Assembly (NCBI RefSeq): GCF_050107715.1 | Contig: NZ_JBNILN010000005.1 | Location: 259,073-323,072 of the forward strand | Direction: 5' to 3' | Length of the DNA: 64,000 nucleotides | Source: Metabacillus_B sp050107715 | GTDB taxonomy: Bacteria > Bacillota > Bacilli > Bacillales > Bacillaceae | Shown here: positions 43,591 to 52,907 of the stretch, piece by piece | How positions within the stretch are numbered: position 1 is the stretch's first letter | How the letters are laid out: every line of letters starts with the position of its first letter | Position numbers and translations under genes: made by a program | Notes under the pieces: generated by a model | Seen by the model: the letters and a program-made list of their open reading frames with translations, nothing else | Told to the model about the DNA's origin: nothing | Databases searched by the model: none

Positions 43591-43656
43591 GAAAATGATT
43601 ATCAGTTTCTCTAATGCAATCTTAGTTGAGAATGAGTATCATTGTCAATGATACTC
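43591..43656 (-). promoter_or_regulatory. Fur-regulated promoter of the siderophore operon
   Basis: The minus strand carries TTGACA (43648-43643), 18 bases, then TAAGAT (43624-43619). Two 19-base Fur-box matches (16/19 each to GATAATGATTATCATTATC) lie at 43591-43609, downstream of the -10, and 43628-43646, across the spacer and -35. A perfect palindrome centred on 43645 (arms GAGTATCATTG 43634-43644 and CAATGATACTC 43646-43656) covers the -35 box. Iron-loaded Fur would block this promoter. Confidence 0.85.
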
Positions 43657-43716
43657 CTTTCCTATAGTTCGATCCTGCGAAAATGAAGACTCTAGGGATA
43701 TCGCATTAAGCCAATT

Positions 43717-43742
43717 AAAAAAAGACCTGCGGCTGAGGTCTT
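43717..43742 (-). terminator. Second terminator between pur operon and siderophore promoter
   Basis: On the minus strand AAGACCT (43742-43736) pairs with AGGTCTT (43728-43722), followed by T to 43717. It may insulate the siderophore operon from pur transcription. Confidence 0.6.
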
Positions 43743-43814
43743 GTTCGCGGACACATGCTTTCTATAGGAAAAGCTAGCTTTAATCCTGGCGCACCGGCTA
43801 TCGAACGGTGCGGT

Positions 43815-43880
43815 TAAATCGATATCACCCTGTTTTCGCTGATAATCTTTCGCCGATATATTAAAATTTCCACCGATAAA
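43815..43880. repeat. AT-rich CGATATA repeat, short copy B
   Basis: Spaced units TCGATATCACC, GCTGATAATC, GCCGATATATTAAAATTTCC and ACCGATAAAAAC resemble units of the arrays at 22079 and 63365. It lies between two terminators downstream of purD. Confidence 0.5.
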
Positions 43881-43883
43881 AAC

Positions 43884-43910
43884 AAAAACCCCCGGCGGAC
43901 GGGGGTTTTT
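43884..43910 (-). terminator. Terminator of the pur operon
   Basis: AAAAACCCCCG pairs with CGGGGGTTTTT around GCGGA (43884-43910), directly at the purD stop. Confidence 0.92.
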
Positions 43911-45164
43911 CTACTGAGCTCTGACTCCAATATCTGTCCTGTAAAAAACGCCGGTTCCTGCGAAAAAGCGAATGGATTCATACGCTTTTCGCCGGGCTTC
44001 CCGAATGCTTCCGCCGCTTGCGGATACAGCGAGGATCCGCCCGCCGTCCGTAACGAAATTTCCTTCGTCAAGTTGCGTTCCGGCATGGAATACTACCGCA
44101 CTTTGCCCGGCTTCAGCAAAGCCGCTCAAAACAGTGCCTTTTCCGTATGCCTCCGGATATCCTTCCGACGCCAGTACAACGGCAACCGCAGCTTCATCAC
44201 TCCATTGAATGTTGAAATCCCGTCCTTCCATCACTGCTTCAAATACGTCCACCAGGTCGCTCTCCATCCTCGGAAGGACAGCCTGTGTTTCGGGATCTCC
44301 GAAGCGCGCGTTAAATTCAATGACTTTCGGACCATCTCCGGTCAGCATCAGGCCGGCGTATAAAATCCCGGTAAAAGGGGTTCCTTCCTGTACAAGCCCT
44401 TTTGCAGCCGGCTCAAGCACAGTGCGAATGGCTTCCTGAACGGCTGCATCAGGTATTTGCGGTACAGGTGAGTAAGCCCCCATCCCGCCTGTGTTCGGCC
44501 CTTGATCACCGTCGAAGGCCCGTTTATGATCCTGGGCGATCACCATCGGGTATACGTTTTCACCATTCACAAACGCCATAAGGGAAAACTCTTCTCCCTC
44601 CAAAAAATCCTCGATGACTACAGATTTGCTGGCTTCGCCGAATTTTTCATCGAGCAGAAAATCCCTCAGGCACTGAAGCGCCTCCTCCATTGTCAGAGCA
44701 ACCGTTACCCCTTTTCCGGCTGCCAGTCCGTCCGCTTTGATCACAATCGGAACCCCGTTTTTCTCCACATACGCCCTTGCTTCTTCAAAGGAGGTGAAAG
44801 CCGCGTATCCCGCTGTCGGAATGCGGTATTTCTCCATCAGCTCTTTGGCGAACTGCTTGCTGCCTTCCACCATCGCAGCCTGGCTTGACGGTCCAAATAT
44901 CCGCAGCCCTTCTTTTTCAAAAGCTTCCACGATGCCCTCAAGCAATGGAACTTCGGGACCAACCACCGTTAATCCGACTTCATTCTCCTTCGCAAACGCA
45001 AGGAGCCCGGCAAAATCCAGTTCATCGACCGGGACCCTTACTGCACAATCGGTCATACCGTCATTTCCCGGTGCCGCAAATACGTTTTCCACTCTGCCGG
45101 ATTGCGCAAGCTTCCATGCGATGGCATGCTCCCGGCCTCCGCGTCCGATGACGAGTACGTTCAA
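43911..45164 (-). CDS. purD: Phosphoribosylamine-glycine ligase (GAR synthetase)
   Basis: 417 residues, ATP-grasp enzyme for step 2 of IMP synthesis: phosphoribosylamine + glycine + ATP to GAR. N-terminal VLVIGRGGREHAIAWKL, ATP-grasp KADGLAAGKGV and EFNARFGDPETQ are visible. The start is TTG with AAGGGAGAG upstream. Last gene of the operon, 18 bases after purH. Confidence 0.96.
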   Translation of the reverse strand: MNVLVIGRGGREHAIAWKLAQSGRVENVFAAPGNDGMTDCAVRVPVDELDFAGLLAFAKENEVGLTVVGPEVPLLEGIVEAFEKEGLRIFGPSSQAAMVEGSKQFAKELMEKYRIPTAGYAAFTSFEEARAYVEKNGVPIVIKADGLAAGKGVTVALTMEEALQCLRDFLLDEKFGEASKSVVIEDFLEGEEFSLMAFVNGENVYPMVIAQDHKRAFDGDQGPNTGGMGAYSPVPQIPDAAVQEAIRTVLEPAAKGLVQEGTPFTGILYAGLMLTGDGPKVIEFNARFGDPETQAVLPRMESDLVDVFEAVMEGRDFNIQWSDEAAVAVVLASEGYPEAYGKGTVLSGFAEAGQSAVVFHAGTQLDEGNFVTDGGRILAVSASGGSIREARRKAYESIRFFAGTGVFYRTDIGVRAQ

Positions 45165-45182
45165 ATGGATCGCTCTCCCTTC

Positions 45183-46721
45183 CTAATGCTTGAAATGGCG
45201 GATACCTGTGAAGACCATCGTGATGCCGTGCTCATCTGCAGCGCGGATGGATTCTTCATCTTTGATGGAGCCCCCAGGCTGAATGATGGCGGTAACGCCG
45301 GCTTTTGCTGCGGCTTCTACTGTGTCTCCCATCGGGAAAAACGCGTCGGAGCCCATCGCACTTCCTTCTGCTTTGGCTCCTGCCTGTTCAATGGCAATTT
45401 TTGCAGAGCCGACACGGTTCATCTGTCCTGCGCCGATTCCGATCGTCATCTCATCCTTTGCCAATACGATCGCGTTGGATTTCACATGCTTGACCACTTT
45501 CCAGGCAAGCTTCAGATCCTTCCATTCCTGCTCGGTCGGTTCGCGTGTTGTCGGGATGGAAACGACGGCATCGTCAAATGTCAATGCATCCTCGTCCTGA
45601 ATCAGCATACCGCCTGCAACGGACACAAGCTGCTTGGCTGCCGCTCCTTTTTCCTCCTGTTCAATTGTCAGGAGACGAAGGTTCTTTTTGGACGTCAGTA
45701 TTTCCAATGCCTCCTTTGAAAACGAAGGAGCAATAATAATCTCAAGGAAAATTTCATGCAGCTTCTCTGCAGTAGCGGCATCCACTTCTCTGTTCAGCGC
45801 AATGATTCCGCCAAAAATAGACGTTGGATCGGCTTCAAAAGCTCGTTGATACGCTTGTTCAATCGTATCGGCTGTCCCGACTCCGCATGGATTCATATGC
45901 TTAACAGCAACAGCAGCCGGCGCTTTGAATTCACGGACAATCTGAAGGGCAGCGTCTGCATCTTTAATATTGTTATAGGAAAGCTCCTTGCCGTGAAGCT
46001 GCTTCGCTTCCGCAATGGATGCCTTCCGTTTAAGCGGCGTTTGATAGAATACAGCCTGCTGATGCGGATTTTCTCCGTAGCGCAAATCCTGCTTCTTTTC
46101 GTATGTAACAGTCAGGGTATCCGGGTTTTCCTCTCCGGTAATCGATGTCATGTATTCTGCAATCAGGGCATCATAGGCAGCTGTGTGTCTGAACACTTTT
46201 GCCGCAAGCCTGCGTCTGAATTCAAGCTCCGTTTGTCCATCTTTTTCAATTTGTGCAAGGACGGTATCGTAATCAGCCGGGTCTACGATCACCGTAACAT
46301 CCCCGTGATTTTTTGCTGAAGCGCGAAGCATGCCCGGACCGCCGATATCAATGTTCTCAACGGCTTCATCGAATGTGAAATCCGGTTTGGAAATCGTTTC
46401 TTTGAACGGATATAGATTCACGACAACTAAGTCGATTGGCTGAATGCCGTTCTCTTTCAGCTGGTTCATATGATTCTCATTGTCTCTTACGGCAAGCAGT
46501 CCGCCGTGAATAGAAGGGTGAAGCGTTTTGACGCGGCCATCCATGATTTCAGGAAACCCCGTTACCTCTGAAATTCCAATTGCGTTTACACCAGCTTCCT
46601 GAAGCATTCTTTTCGTTCCGCCGGTTGAGATCACTTCGATCCCAAGTTCGCCAAGCCGCTTTGCGAATGGAACAAGATTTTCTTTATTGGATACGCTGAT
46701 CAGCGCTCGTTTAATCGTCAT
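45183..46721 (-). CDS. purH: Bifunctional AICAR transformylase / IMP cyclohydrolase
   Basis: 512 residues. The N-terminal third is IMP cyclohydrolase (ALISVSNKENLVPFAK ... STGGT ... GRVKTLHPSIHGGLLA); the C-terminal part is the 10-formyl-THF-dependent AICAR transformylase (YGENPHQQAVFY, AVKHMNPCG, SNAIVLAKDEMTIGIGAGQMNR). Last two steps to IMP. ATG 46721 overlaps the purN stop by 4 bases. Confidence 0.97.
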   Translation of the reverse strand: MTIKRALISVSNKENLVPFAKRLGELGIEVISTGGTKRMLQEAGVNAIGISEVTGFPEIMDGRVKTLHPSIHGGLLAVRDNENHMNQLKENGIQPIDLVVVNLYPFKETISKPDFTFDEAVENIDIGGPGMLRASAKNHGDVTVIVDPADYDTVLAQIEKDGQTELEFRRRLAAKVFRHTAAYDALIAEYMTSITGEENPDTLTVTYEKKQDLRYGENPHQQAVFYQTPLKRKASIAEAKQLHGKELSYNNIKDADAALQIVREFKAPAAVAVKHMNPCGVGTADTIEQAYQRAFEADPTSIFGGIIALNREVDAATAEKLHEIFLEIIIAPSFSKEALEILTSKKNLRLLTIEQEEKGAAAKQLVSVAGGMLIQDEDALTFDDAVVSIPTTREPTEQEWKDLKLAWKVVKHVKSNAIVLAKDEMTIGIGAGQMNRVGSAKIAIEQAGAKAEGSAMGSDAFFPMGDTVEAAAKAGVTAIIQPGGSIKDEESIRAADEHGITMVFTGIRHFKH

Positions 46722-47308
46722 GATTGCTTCACCTCTGTCTTGATTTTCAGTACATGCTGAAGGACGGCGGGGAAAAACATATGCTCCGCCTTATGAATGT
46801 TTGTTTTCAGCTGTTCCAGCGTCTTTGGAATTGCTACGGTCATCTGGTCGATAATGGGACCGGTGTCCATTCCTTCATCGACATAATGAATGGTAATACC
46901 GGTTTCCGCATCTCCTGATTCGAAGGCGCGTTCGATTGCATCCTTCCCTGGGTATTTCGGAAGCAGCGAAGGATGGAGATTAATAATTTTGGTTGGAAAA
47001 GCATCCAGGAGAACAGGTCCGATCAGACGCATATAGCCTGTCAGAATGAGCCACTCTGCCCCCTTGTCCTGAAGGTTTGAGAGAACTTCAGCTTCATAGG
47101 CAGCTTTGTTTTCAAATGTTTTAGGCGATAGCGCTAAAACCGGGACTTCTGCTAATCTTGCTTTTTCTATTACAGGGGCGCCTGGTCTGTCGCAAACGAG
47201 AAGGACAATTTCTGCATCAAGTGTGCTGTTTTTGATATGATCGGCAATGGCTTGAAAATTAGTCCCGCTCCCGGAGGCAAAGACAGCGATTTTTTGCTTG
47301 TTCATCAT
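46718..47308 (-). CDS. purN: Phosphoribosylglycinamide formyltransferase
   Basis: 196 residues. It transfers the formyl group of 10-formyl-THF to GAR. Signature: FASGSGTNFQAI, HPSLLPKYPGKDAIERAFESG and ITIHYVDEGMDTGPII with the catalytic Asn-His-Asp set. ATG overlaps the purM stop (ATGA). Confidence 0.96.
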   Translation of the reverse strand: MMNKQKIAVFASGSGTNFQAIADHIKNSTLDAEIVLLVCDRPGAPVIEKARLAEVPVLALSPKTFENKAAYEAEVLSNLQDKGAEWLILTGYMRLIGPVLLDAFPTKIINLHPSLLPKYPGKDAIERAFESGDAETGITIHYVDEGMDTGPIIDQMTVAIPKTLEQLKTNIHKAEHMFFPAVLQHVLKIKTEVKQS

Positions 47309-48342
47309 AGAACGGCACCGCCGAATACAACGCCGGAGCCTTCTTTTACCCGCCCGATGATATAGGCTTTTTCCCCGTGCTCCTCCAGGATTCCAATCGC
47401 ATCGTGGATTCGTTCGGGACTGATGGCCAGTACAAAGCCAATCCCCATATTGAAAATGTTGAACATTTCTTCCCTGTTTAGATTCCCTTTTTCCTCAAGG
47501 AGGTCAAAAATCTTCGGAATCGGCCAGGAGCCGAAATCAACCTCTGCACACAGTCCAGCTGGGAGCATCCTTGGAATGTTTTCGATAAAACCGCCGCCGG
47601 TAATGTGCGCCATGCCATCAACTTTTACCTTCTTCAAAACTTTCAACACTGGCCTCACATAGATCCGGGTCGGTGTTAACAGCTCCTGATCGAGAGGTTT
47701 CTCCAATGGCTGAACGGTTTCATTCAGTTCAAAGCCGCTGTCCTGCAGAAGAATTTTCCGGACGAGTGAAAATCCGTTGCTGTGGAGTCCGCTCGATGTG
47801 AGCCCGATCAGCACATGACCCGGTTTGATCGCTTGCCCGGTCACTAGCTCATCCTTTTCCGCTCCGCCTACGCTAAAGCCGGCGACATCGTATTCACCGT
47901 CAGCGTACAAACCCGGCATCTCAGCCGTCTCTCCGCCAATCAGTGCGCAGCCTGCTTCCTCGCAGCCGTCTGCAATCCCTTTGACAATCTGCTCAATTTT
48001 TTCAGGGTCTGCTTTTCCAAGGGCTAAATAATCAAGGAAAAAAAGCGGCTCCGCCCCTTGAGCCAGTATATCGTTCACGCACATCGCCACCGCATCTATT
48101 CCAATTGTATCATGACGGTCCGCCATAAAAGCGAGCTTAAGCTTCGTTCCGACCCCGTCCGTTCCGGATACAAGAACAGGCTTCCGGTAATTCAGCTCCG
48201 ACAGGTCGAAAACGCCCCCAAAGCCGCCGAGCAGACCGATAGCACCCTCGCGTTTTGTACGCTCAACGTGTTTTTTCATTCTGGAAACTGCTTCGTAGCC
48301 AGCTTCGATGTTCACTCCTGCATCCTGATAGGCTTTTGACAT
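47305..48342 (-). CDS. purM: Phosphoribosylformylglycinamidine cyclo-ligase (AIR synthetase)
   Basis: 345 residues. ATP-dependent closure of FGAM to AIR. N-terminal YQDAGVNIEAGYEAV, GLLGGFGGVFDL, SGTDGVGTKLKLA, and C-terminal HITGGGFIENIPRMLP are typical. SD AAGGAGG precedes ATG 48342. Confidence 0.97.
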   Translation of the reverse strand: MSKAYQDAGVNIEAGYEAVSRMKKHVERTKREGAIGLLGGFGGVFDLSELNYRKPVLVSGTDGVGTKLKLAFMADRHDTIGIDAVAMCVNDILAQGAEPLFFLDYLALGKADPEKIEQIVKGIADGCEEAGCALIGGETAEMPGLYADGEYDVAGFSVGGAEKDELVTGQAIKPGHVLIGLTSSGLHSNGFSLVRKILLQDSGFELNETVQPLEKPLDQELLTPTRIYVRPVLKVLKKVKVDGMAHITGGGFIENIPRMLPAGLCAEVDFGSWPIPKIFDLLEEKGNLNREEMFNIFNMGIGFVLAISPERIHDAIGILEEHGEKAYIIGRVKEGSGVVFGGAVL

Positions 48343-48354
48343 GTCCGTTCCTCC

Positions 48355-49785
48355 TTATCGTGCACCTGTTTTCGCTTCTTTTTCGTGAGGGAGCAGCGTG
48401 TCGGCATAGATTTCCGTCGGATATCGGCCGGTAAAGCATGCCATGCATTGGCCTCTCGTTTCTCCTTCATACGGACGGCCGATCCCATCCAGCAAGCCTT
48501 CCGGACTGATGAATGCGATGGAGTCTGCGCCGATCAATTCCCTAATTTCTTCTGGACTGTGGGAAGACGCAATCAGCTCCTCATGGGTAGATGTATCAAT
48601 CCCGTAAAAGCACGGATGCGCAATCGGCGGTGAACTGATGCGGACGTGGACCTCGGTCGCTCCTGCTTCCTTCAGCATCTGCACGATCCGTTTGCTCGTC
48701 GTTCCGCGCACAATCGAATCATCGACCATTACAACCCGCTTGCCCTCTACAACCCCGCGGACGGCGGAAAGCTTCATTTTTACCCCTTGCTCACGGAGGG
48801 ACTGGGACGGCTGGATAAATGTCCGGCCGACATAGCGGTTCTTTATTAGACCGAGCTCATACGGAATGCCGGATGCTTCTGCATAGCCGATCGCTGCTGA
48901 AATAGAGGAATCAGGCACCCCTGTCACTACGTCCGCTTCCACCGCTGCTTCCTGCGCCAAACGCTTGCCCAGGTTTTTGCGGGCAGTATGGACATTGATT
49001 CCGTCAATGTTGCTGTCGGGTCTCGAAAAATAAATGTATTCCATGCTGCAGATGGATCGGTTGCTGTTCATGGAAAACCGTTCAGATTGCATACCGTTGT
49101 CGTTAATAATAATCAGTTCACCCGGCTGGACCTCGCGAAGGTAGTCGGCGCCAACAATATCAAAGGCGCAGGTTTCGGATGCAACGACATACGCATCGCC
49201 AAGCAAGCCGATTGAAAGCGGGCGCAGGCTGTTCGGATCAAGGGCCACCATCATTTCCGTTTCCGTTAAAATCACAAAGGCGTAAGCCCCTTTAATCATG
49301 GATAAAGCGTTTTTTACTTTTTCTTTTAATGTAAAATGGCCGCTTCGTTTAATCAAATGAGCCAGCACTTCCGTATCGGACGTTGTCTGAAAAATGCTTC
49401 CCTGGCTCTCAAGCTGGTGCTTTAAATGGTTGGCATTGACGAGGTTTCCGTTGTGGGCAAGGGCCAGACCTCCGTTTTGAGACCGGAACATGAGCGGCTG
49501 AACATTTTCATAGCCCCCTCCTCCCGCTGTCGCATACCGGACATGTCCGATCGCTGCTTTCCCTTCCATTTCTCCAAGCTGGCCTTTGTTGAAAACATCC
49601 GTGATCAGGCCAAGCCCTTTTTCACAGTCCATCGTCTTGCCGTCTGTCGTTACAATGCCCGCCCCCTCCTGGCCGCGGTGCTGCAGACTGTGCAAGCCGT
49701 AGTACGTAATTTGGGCGGAATCCGGATGGCCCCAGATTCCAAATACGCCGCATTCCTCATTTAATCCTTTGATCTCAGCAAGCAT
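48355..49785 (-). CDS. purF: Amidophosphoribosyltransferase
   Basis: 476 residues. First committed step: PRPP + glutamine to phosphoribosylamine. An 11-residue propeptide precedes nucleophile Cys12 (NEECGVFGIWG), as in B. subtilis PurF. PRPP loop VVMVDDSIVRGTT is present, with Fe-S-type Cys residues (CSMEY; CMACFTG). It overlaps purL by 25 bases, with its SD inside purL. Confidence 0.97.
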   Translation of the reverse strand: MLAEIKGLNEECGVFGIWGHPDSAQITYYGLHSLQHRGQEGAGIVTTDGKTMDCEKGLGLITDVFNKGQLGEMEGKAAIGHVRYATAGGGGYENVQPLMFRSQNGGLALAHNGNLVNANHLKHQLESQGSIFQTTSDTEVLAHLIKRSGHFTLKEKVKNALSMIKGAYAFVILTETEMMVALDPNSLRPLSIGLLGDAYVVASETCAFDIVGADYLREVQPGELIIINDNGMQSERFSMNSNRSICSMEYIYFSRPDSNIDGINVHTARKNLGKRLAQEAAVEADVVTGVPDSSISAAIGYAEASGIPYELGLIKNRYVGRTFIQPSQSLREQGVKMKLSAVRGVVEGKRVVMVDDSIVRGTTSKRIVQMLKEAGATEVHVRISSPPIAHPCFYGIDTSTHEELIASSHSPEEIRELIGADSIAFISPEGLLDGIGRPYEGETRGQCMACFTGRYPTEIYADTLLPHEKEAKTGAR

Positions 49786-51989
49786 GGGATGGCTCCTCTC
49801 CAGGCGTCTTCAAGCTTCTCGATGCTTAAATCCACCCACTGTTCCCCTTGGCTTCCGCGAATGGTTAGTTTTCCGTTATCCGTTACTTGGCCAATTCCTG
49901 CAGCATTTGTTAGCTCCTCGAAACGCTCTTTATTTTCAGGGCGTACTGTCAGGATGTATCGGGATTGGGTTTCGCTGAAAAGCGCCGTTACCGCATCACC
50001 GGTTAGTTCAACATCTGCACCTAGTCCTTTTCCTGAAAAAGCCGACTCAGCAAGTGCTACAGCGAGCCCGCCTTCTGCTGCATCATGCGCGGATTGAACC
50101 AATCCTTCACGGATTGCCTGTAATAAAAGGCTCATACGCGCTTTTTCAACCTCCAAATCAAGAGCCGGTGCTTTTCCGGAAATTTCGCCGTTCACAAGCT
50201 TTTGCAGCTCGCTTCCGCCGAATTCAGGCTTTGTTTCCCCAAGCAGATAAATACAATCGCCTGCTTCTTTAAAGTCCTGGGTTGTGATGCAGTCCGTATC
50301 CTCAATCAGACCGACCATTCCGATGACCGGTGTCGGATAGATTGCCGTTCCGTTCGTTTCGTTGTAAAGAGAAACGTTGCCTCCTATAACCGGAGCACCG
50401 AGAACTGTACATGCCTCGCTCATCCCGTCCGCTGCCTTTTCAAGCTGCCAGAAAATCTCCGGCTTTTCCGGATTCCCGAAGTTTAAACAGTCCGTGATGG
50501 CAAGCGGTGTCCCCCCCGAGCAAACGATGTTCCGGGCTGCTTCTGCCACAGCAATTTTCCCGCCCGTTTCCGGATCAAGGTACAGATAGCGGGAGTTGCA
50601 GTCCGTCGTCATTGCAAGGGCCTTTTTCGTTCCGCGGATGCGCAGCACCGCCGCATCCGATCCCGGTGCCACGACCGTATTCGTACGGACCATGTAATCA
50701 TACTGATTGTAAACCCATTCCTTGCTCGCAATCGTCGGCTGCTTAAGGAGGCTGATCAGCGTCTCTTCAAGGTTTTCAACCGCTGGCACCGTCTCCTCCA
50801 TTTGCTGGAACTCACGGAAATAAGCTGGCTCTGCAGAAGGCTTATGATAAACCGGCGCCTCCTCAGCTAATGCATCTACTGGAATTTCTACGACGACCTC
50901 TCCTTTGTGAACAAGGCGGAGCATTTTATCATTCGTTACCGTCCCGACTGACACGGCTTCCAGATCGTATTTTGCAAAAATCGCTTCAATCTCATGCTCA
51001 CGGCCTTTTTCAATCACAAGCAGCATCCGCTCCTGGGATTCGGACAGCATCATTTCATACGGTGTCATTCCGTATTCGCGCTGCGGAATCAAATCCAGGT
51101 TCATTTCGATTCCCGAGCCTGCCTTGCTAGCCATTTCAGCAGACGAACTTGTAAGTCCCGCCGCCCCCATATCCTGAATGCCGACAAGCGCATCATTCTG
51201 GATCACTTCAAGACAGGCTTCAAGAAGAAGCTTTTCCATAAACGGATCGCCCACTTGAACAGCCGGACGCTTTTCATCGGATTTTTCGTTCAGTTCTTCT
51301 GAAGCGAATGTCGCTCCATGAATTCCATCGCGGCCTGTTTTCGCGCCGGCATACATGACCGTATTGCCGACTCCCTTCGCCTGGCCTTTCTTTATATCCT
51401 TGTGGTCAATGAGCCCGACACACATCGCGTTCACAAGCGGATTTCCTTCATAGGAGGCATCAAACTGGATTTCTCCGCCAACGGTAGGGATCCCGATGCA
51501 GTTTCCGTAACCCGCAATTCCTGCTACTACTTCTTCAAACAAATACTTCACGCGCGGTGACTTCAGTTCACCGAATCTCAGCGAGTTTAATAGAGCGATT
51601 GGGCGTGCCCCCATGGAGAATACATCGCGGATAATGCCTCCGACACCCGTTGCCGCGCCTTGATAAGGCTCCACAGCAGATGGGTGGTTGTGGCTCTCAA
51701 TCTTAAAAACAACCGCCTGGTTATCGCCGATATCGACAATCCCCGCTCCCTCGCCGGGCCCCTGAAGAACGTGCTCGCCTGTGACAGGGAACTTTTTCAG
51801 AACCGGCTTGGAGTTTTTATAGCTGCAATGCTCAGACCACATTACGGAGAAAATTCCCGTTTCCGTATAATTGGGAAGGCGCCCGAGAATGGATTGTACC
51901 ATCACAAATTCTTCGTCGCTGATTCCCATTTGCTGATACACTTTTTCTGCTTTGATTTGTTCAGCATTTGGCTCAAGAAGTAGTGACAT
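49761..51989 (-). CDS. purL: Phosphoribosylformylglycinamidine synthase subunit PurL
   Basis: 742 residues, small-type PurL. With PurS and PurQ it converts FGAR to FGAM. N-terminal EEFVMVQSILGRLPNYTETGIFSVMWSEHCSYKNSKP, KIESHNHPSAVEPYQGAATGVGGIIRD and the C-terminal AEGGLAVALAES are family marks. ATG 51989 lies behind GGAGGGAAG and overlaps purQ by 17 bases. Confidence 0.97.
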   Translation of the reverse strand: MSLLLEPNAEQIKAEKVYQQMGISDEEFVMVQSILGRLPNYTETGIFSVMWSEHCSYKNSKPVLKKFPVTGEHVLQGPGEGAGIVDIGDNQAVVFKIESHNHPSAVEPYQGAATGVGGIIRDVFSMGARPIALLNSLRFGELKSPRVKYLFEEVVAGIAGYGNCIGIPTVGGEIQFDASYEGNPLVNAMCVGLIDHKDIKKGQAKGVGNTVMYAGAKTGRDGIHGATFASEELNEKSDEKRPAVQVGDPFMEKLLLEACLEVIQNDALVGIQDMGAAGLTSSSAEMASKAGSGIEMNLDLIPQREYGMTPYEMMLSESQERMLLVIEKGREHEIEAIFAKYDLEAVSVGTVTNDKMLRLVHKGEVVVEIPVDALAEEAPVYHKPSAEPAYFREFQQMEETVPAVENLEETLISLLKQPTIASKEWVYNQYDYMVRTNTVVAPGSDAAVLRIRGTKKALAMTTDCNSRYLYLDPETGGKIAVAEAARNIVCSGGTPLAITDCLNFGNPEKPEIFWQLEKAADGMSEACTVLGAPVIGGNVSLYNETNGTAIYPTPVIGMVGLIEDTDCITTQDFKEAGDCIYLLGETKPEFGGSELQKLVNGEISGKAPALDLEVEKARMSLLLQAIREGLVQSAHDAAEGGLAVALAESAFSGKGLGADVELTGDAVTALFSETQSRYILTVRPENKERFEELTNAAGIGQVTDNGKLTIRGSQGEQWVDLSIEKLEDAWRGAIPCLLRSKD

Positions 51990-52656
51990 GTGCTTCCCTC
52001 CAGTTTTTTACGATCGATTGAAACAGTGCGAGGCCGTCCGCACTTCCAAGCATAGTATCCACAGCGCGCTCGGGGTGAGGCATCATGCCGAGCACATTGC
52101 CGCGTTCATTGACGATCCCTGCAATATCCTCCAGGCTTCCGTTCGGATTTTCGCTGTACGTGAAAACGATTTGATTATTCTCCTTCAGACTCTTTAACGT
52201 CAGGTCGTCGCAGAAATAGTTTCCTTCCCCGTGAGCAATCGGTACAGAGATGACCTGGTTTTCAGTATAGCCGGATGTGAAAGGAGTATCGGCATTGACC
52301 ACCTTCAAAGAGGCAGGAGCGCACTTGAATTTCAGCCCTTCATTCCGTTTCATCGCACCCGGAAGCAATCCTGCTTCAAGGAGAATTTGAAATCCGTTGC
52401 AGACCCCAAGCACCGGCTTTCCTTGTTCCGCCGCTTTTTTCACTTCAGCCATAACATTTGAAAAATGCGCAATGGAACCGGAGCGCAGATAATCTCCGTA
52501 AGAGAATCCTCCCGGCAGAAGAATGCCGTCAAATCCGCTTAAATCGTTTTCATCGTGCCACACATACTCTGCTTCTTCACCAAGCTCATCCTTGATTGCA
52601 TGATACATATCCACATCACAGTTGGAGCCGGGGAAAACAATCACAGCGAATTTCAC
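51973..52656 (-). CDS. purQ: Phosphoribosylformylglycinamidine synthase subunit PurQ (glutaminase)
   Basis: 227 residues, class I glutamine amidotransferase. Catalytic Cys in VLGVCNGFQILLEAG and the His/Glu pair near the end (MPHPERA) are visible. It feeds ammonia to PurL. The GTG start overlaps the purS stop (GTGA). Confidence 0.97.
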   Translation of the reverse strand: MKFAVIVFPGSNCDVDMYHAIKDELGEEAEYVWHDENDLSGFDGILLPGGFSYGDYLRSGSIAHFSNVMAEVKKAAEQGKPVLGVCNGFQILLEAGLLPGAMKRNEGLKFKCAPASLKVVNADTPFTSGYTENQVISVPIAHGEGNYFCDDLTLKSLKENNQIVFTYSENPNGSLEDIAGIVNERGNVLGMMPHPERAVDTMLGSADGLALFQSIVKNWREAHVTTS

Positions 52657-52907
52657 TGAACGACAACCTCCTCTGCTTCAAAGCGGTAATCTTCAATAAC
52701 TGTGTTTGCCAAAAGCTTTTCACACATTTCCTTAACGGTTTCCTCGAGTGGACGGTCGGTTTTCTCAATCATCAGCTCCATGTATTTCCCGATGCGGACA
52801 GCCTGAACTTCACTATAGGACATGCTGTGCAGCGCATTCTTCACGGCGTTCCCCTGCGGATCCAAAATGCTTTCTCTTAAACTGACATACACCTTCACTT
52901 TATACAT
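52653..52907 (-). CDS. purS: Phosphoribosylformylglycinamidine synthase subunit PurS
   Basis: 84 residues, the usual size. It bridges PurL and PurQ. VKVYVSLRESILDPQGNAVKNALHSM and a typical C-terminal ANTVIEDYRFE are seen. It overlaps purC by 8 bases; SD GGAGGA lies within the purC end. Confidence 0.96.
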   Translation of the reverse strand: MYKVKVYVSLRESILDPQGNAVKNALHSMSYSEVQAVRIGKYMELMIEKTDRPLEETVKEMCEKLLANTVIEDYRFEAEEVVVQ

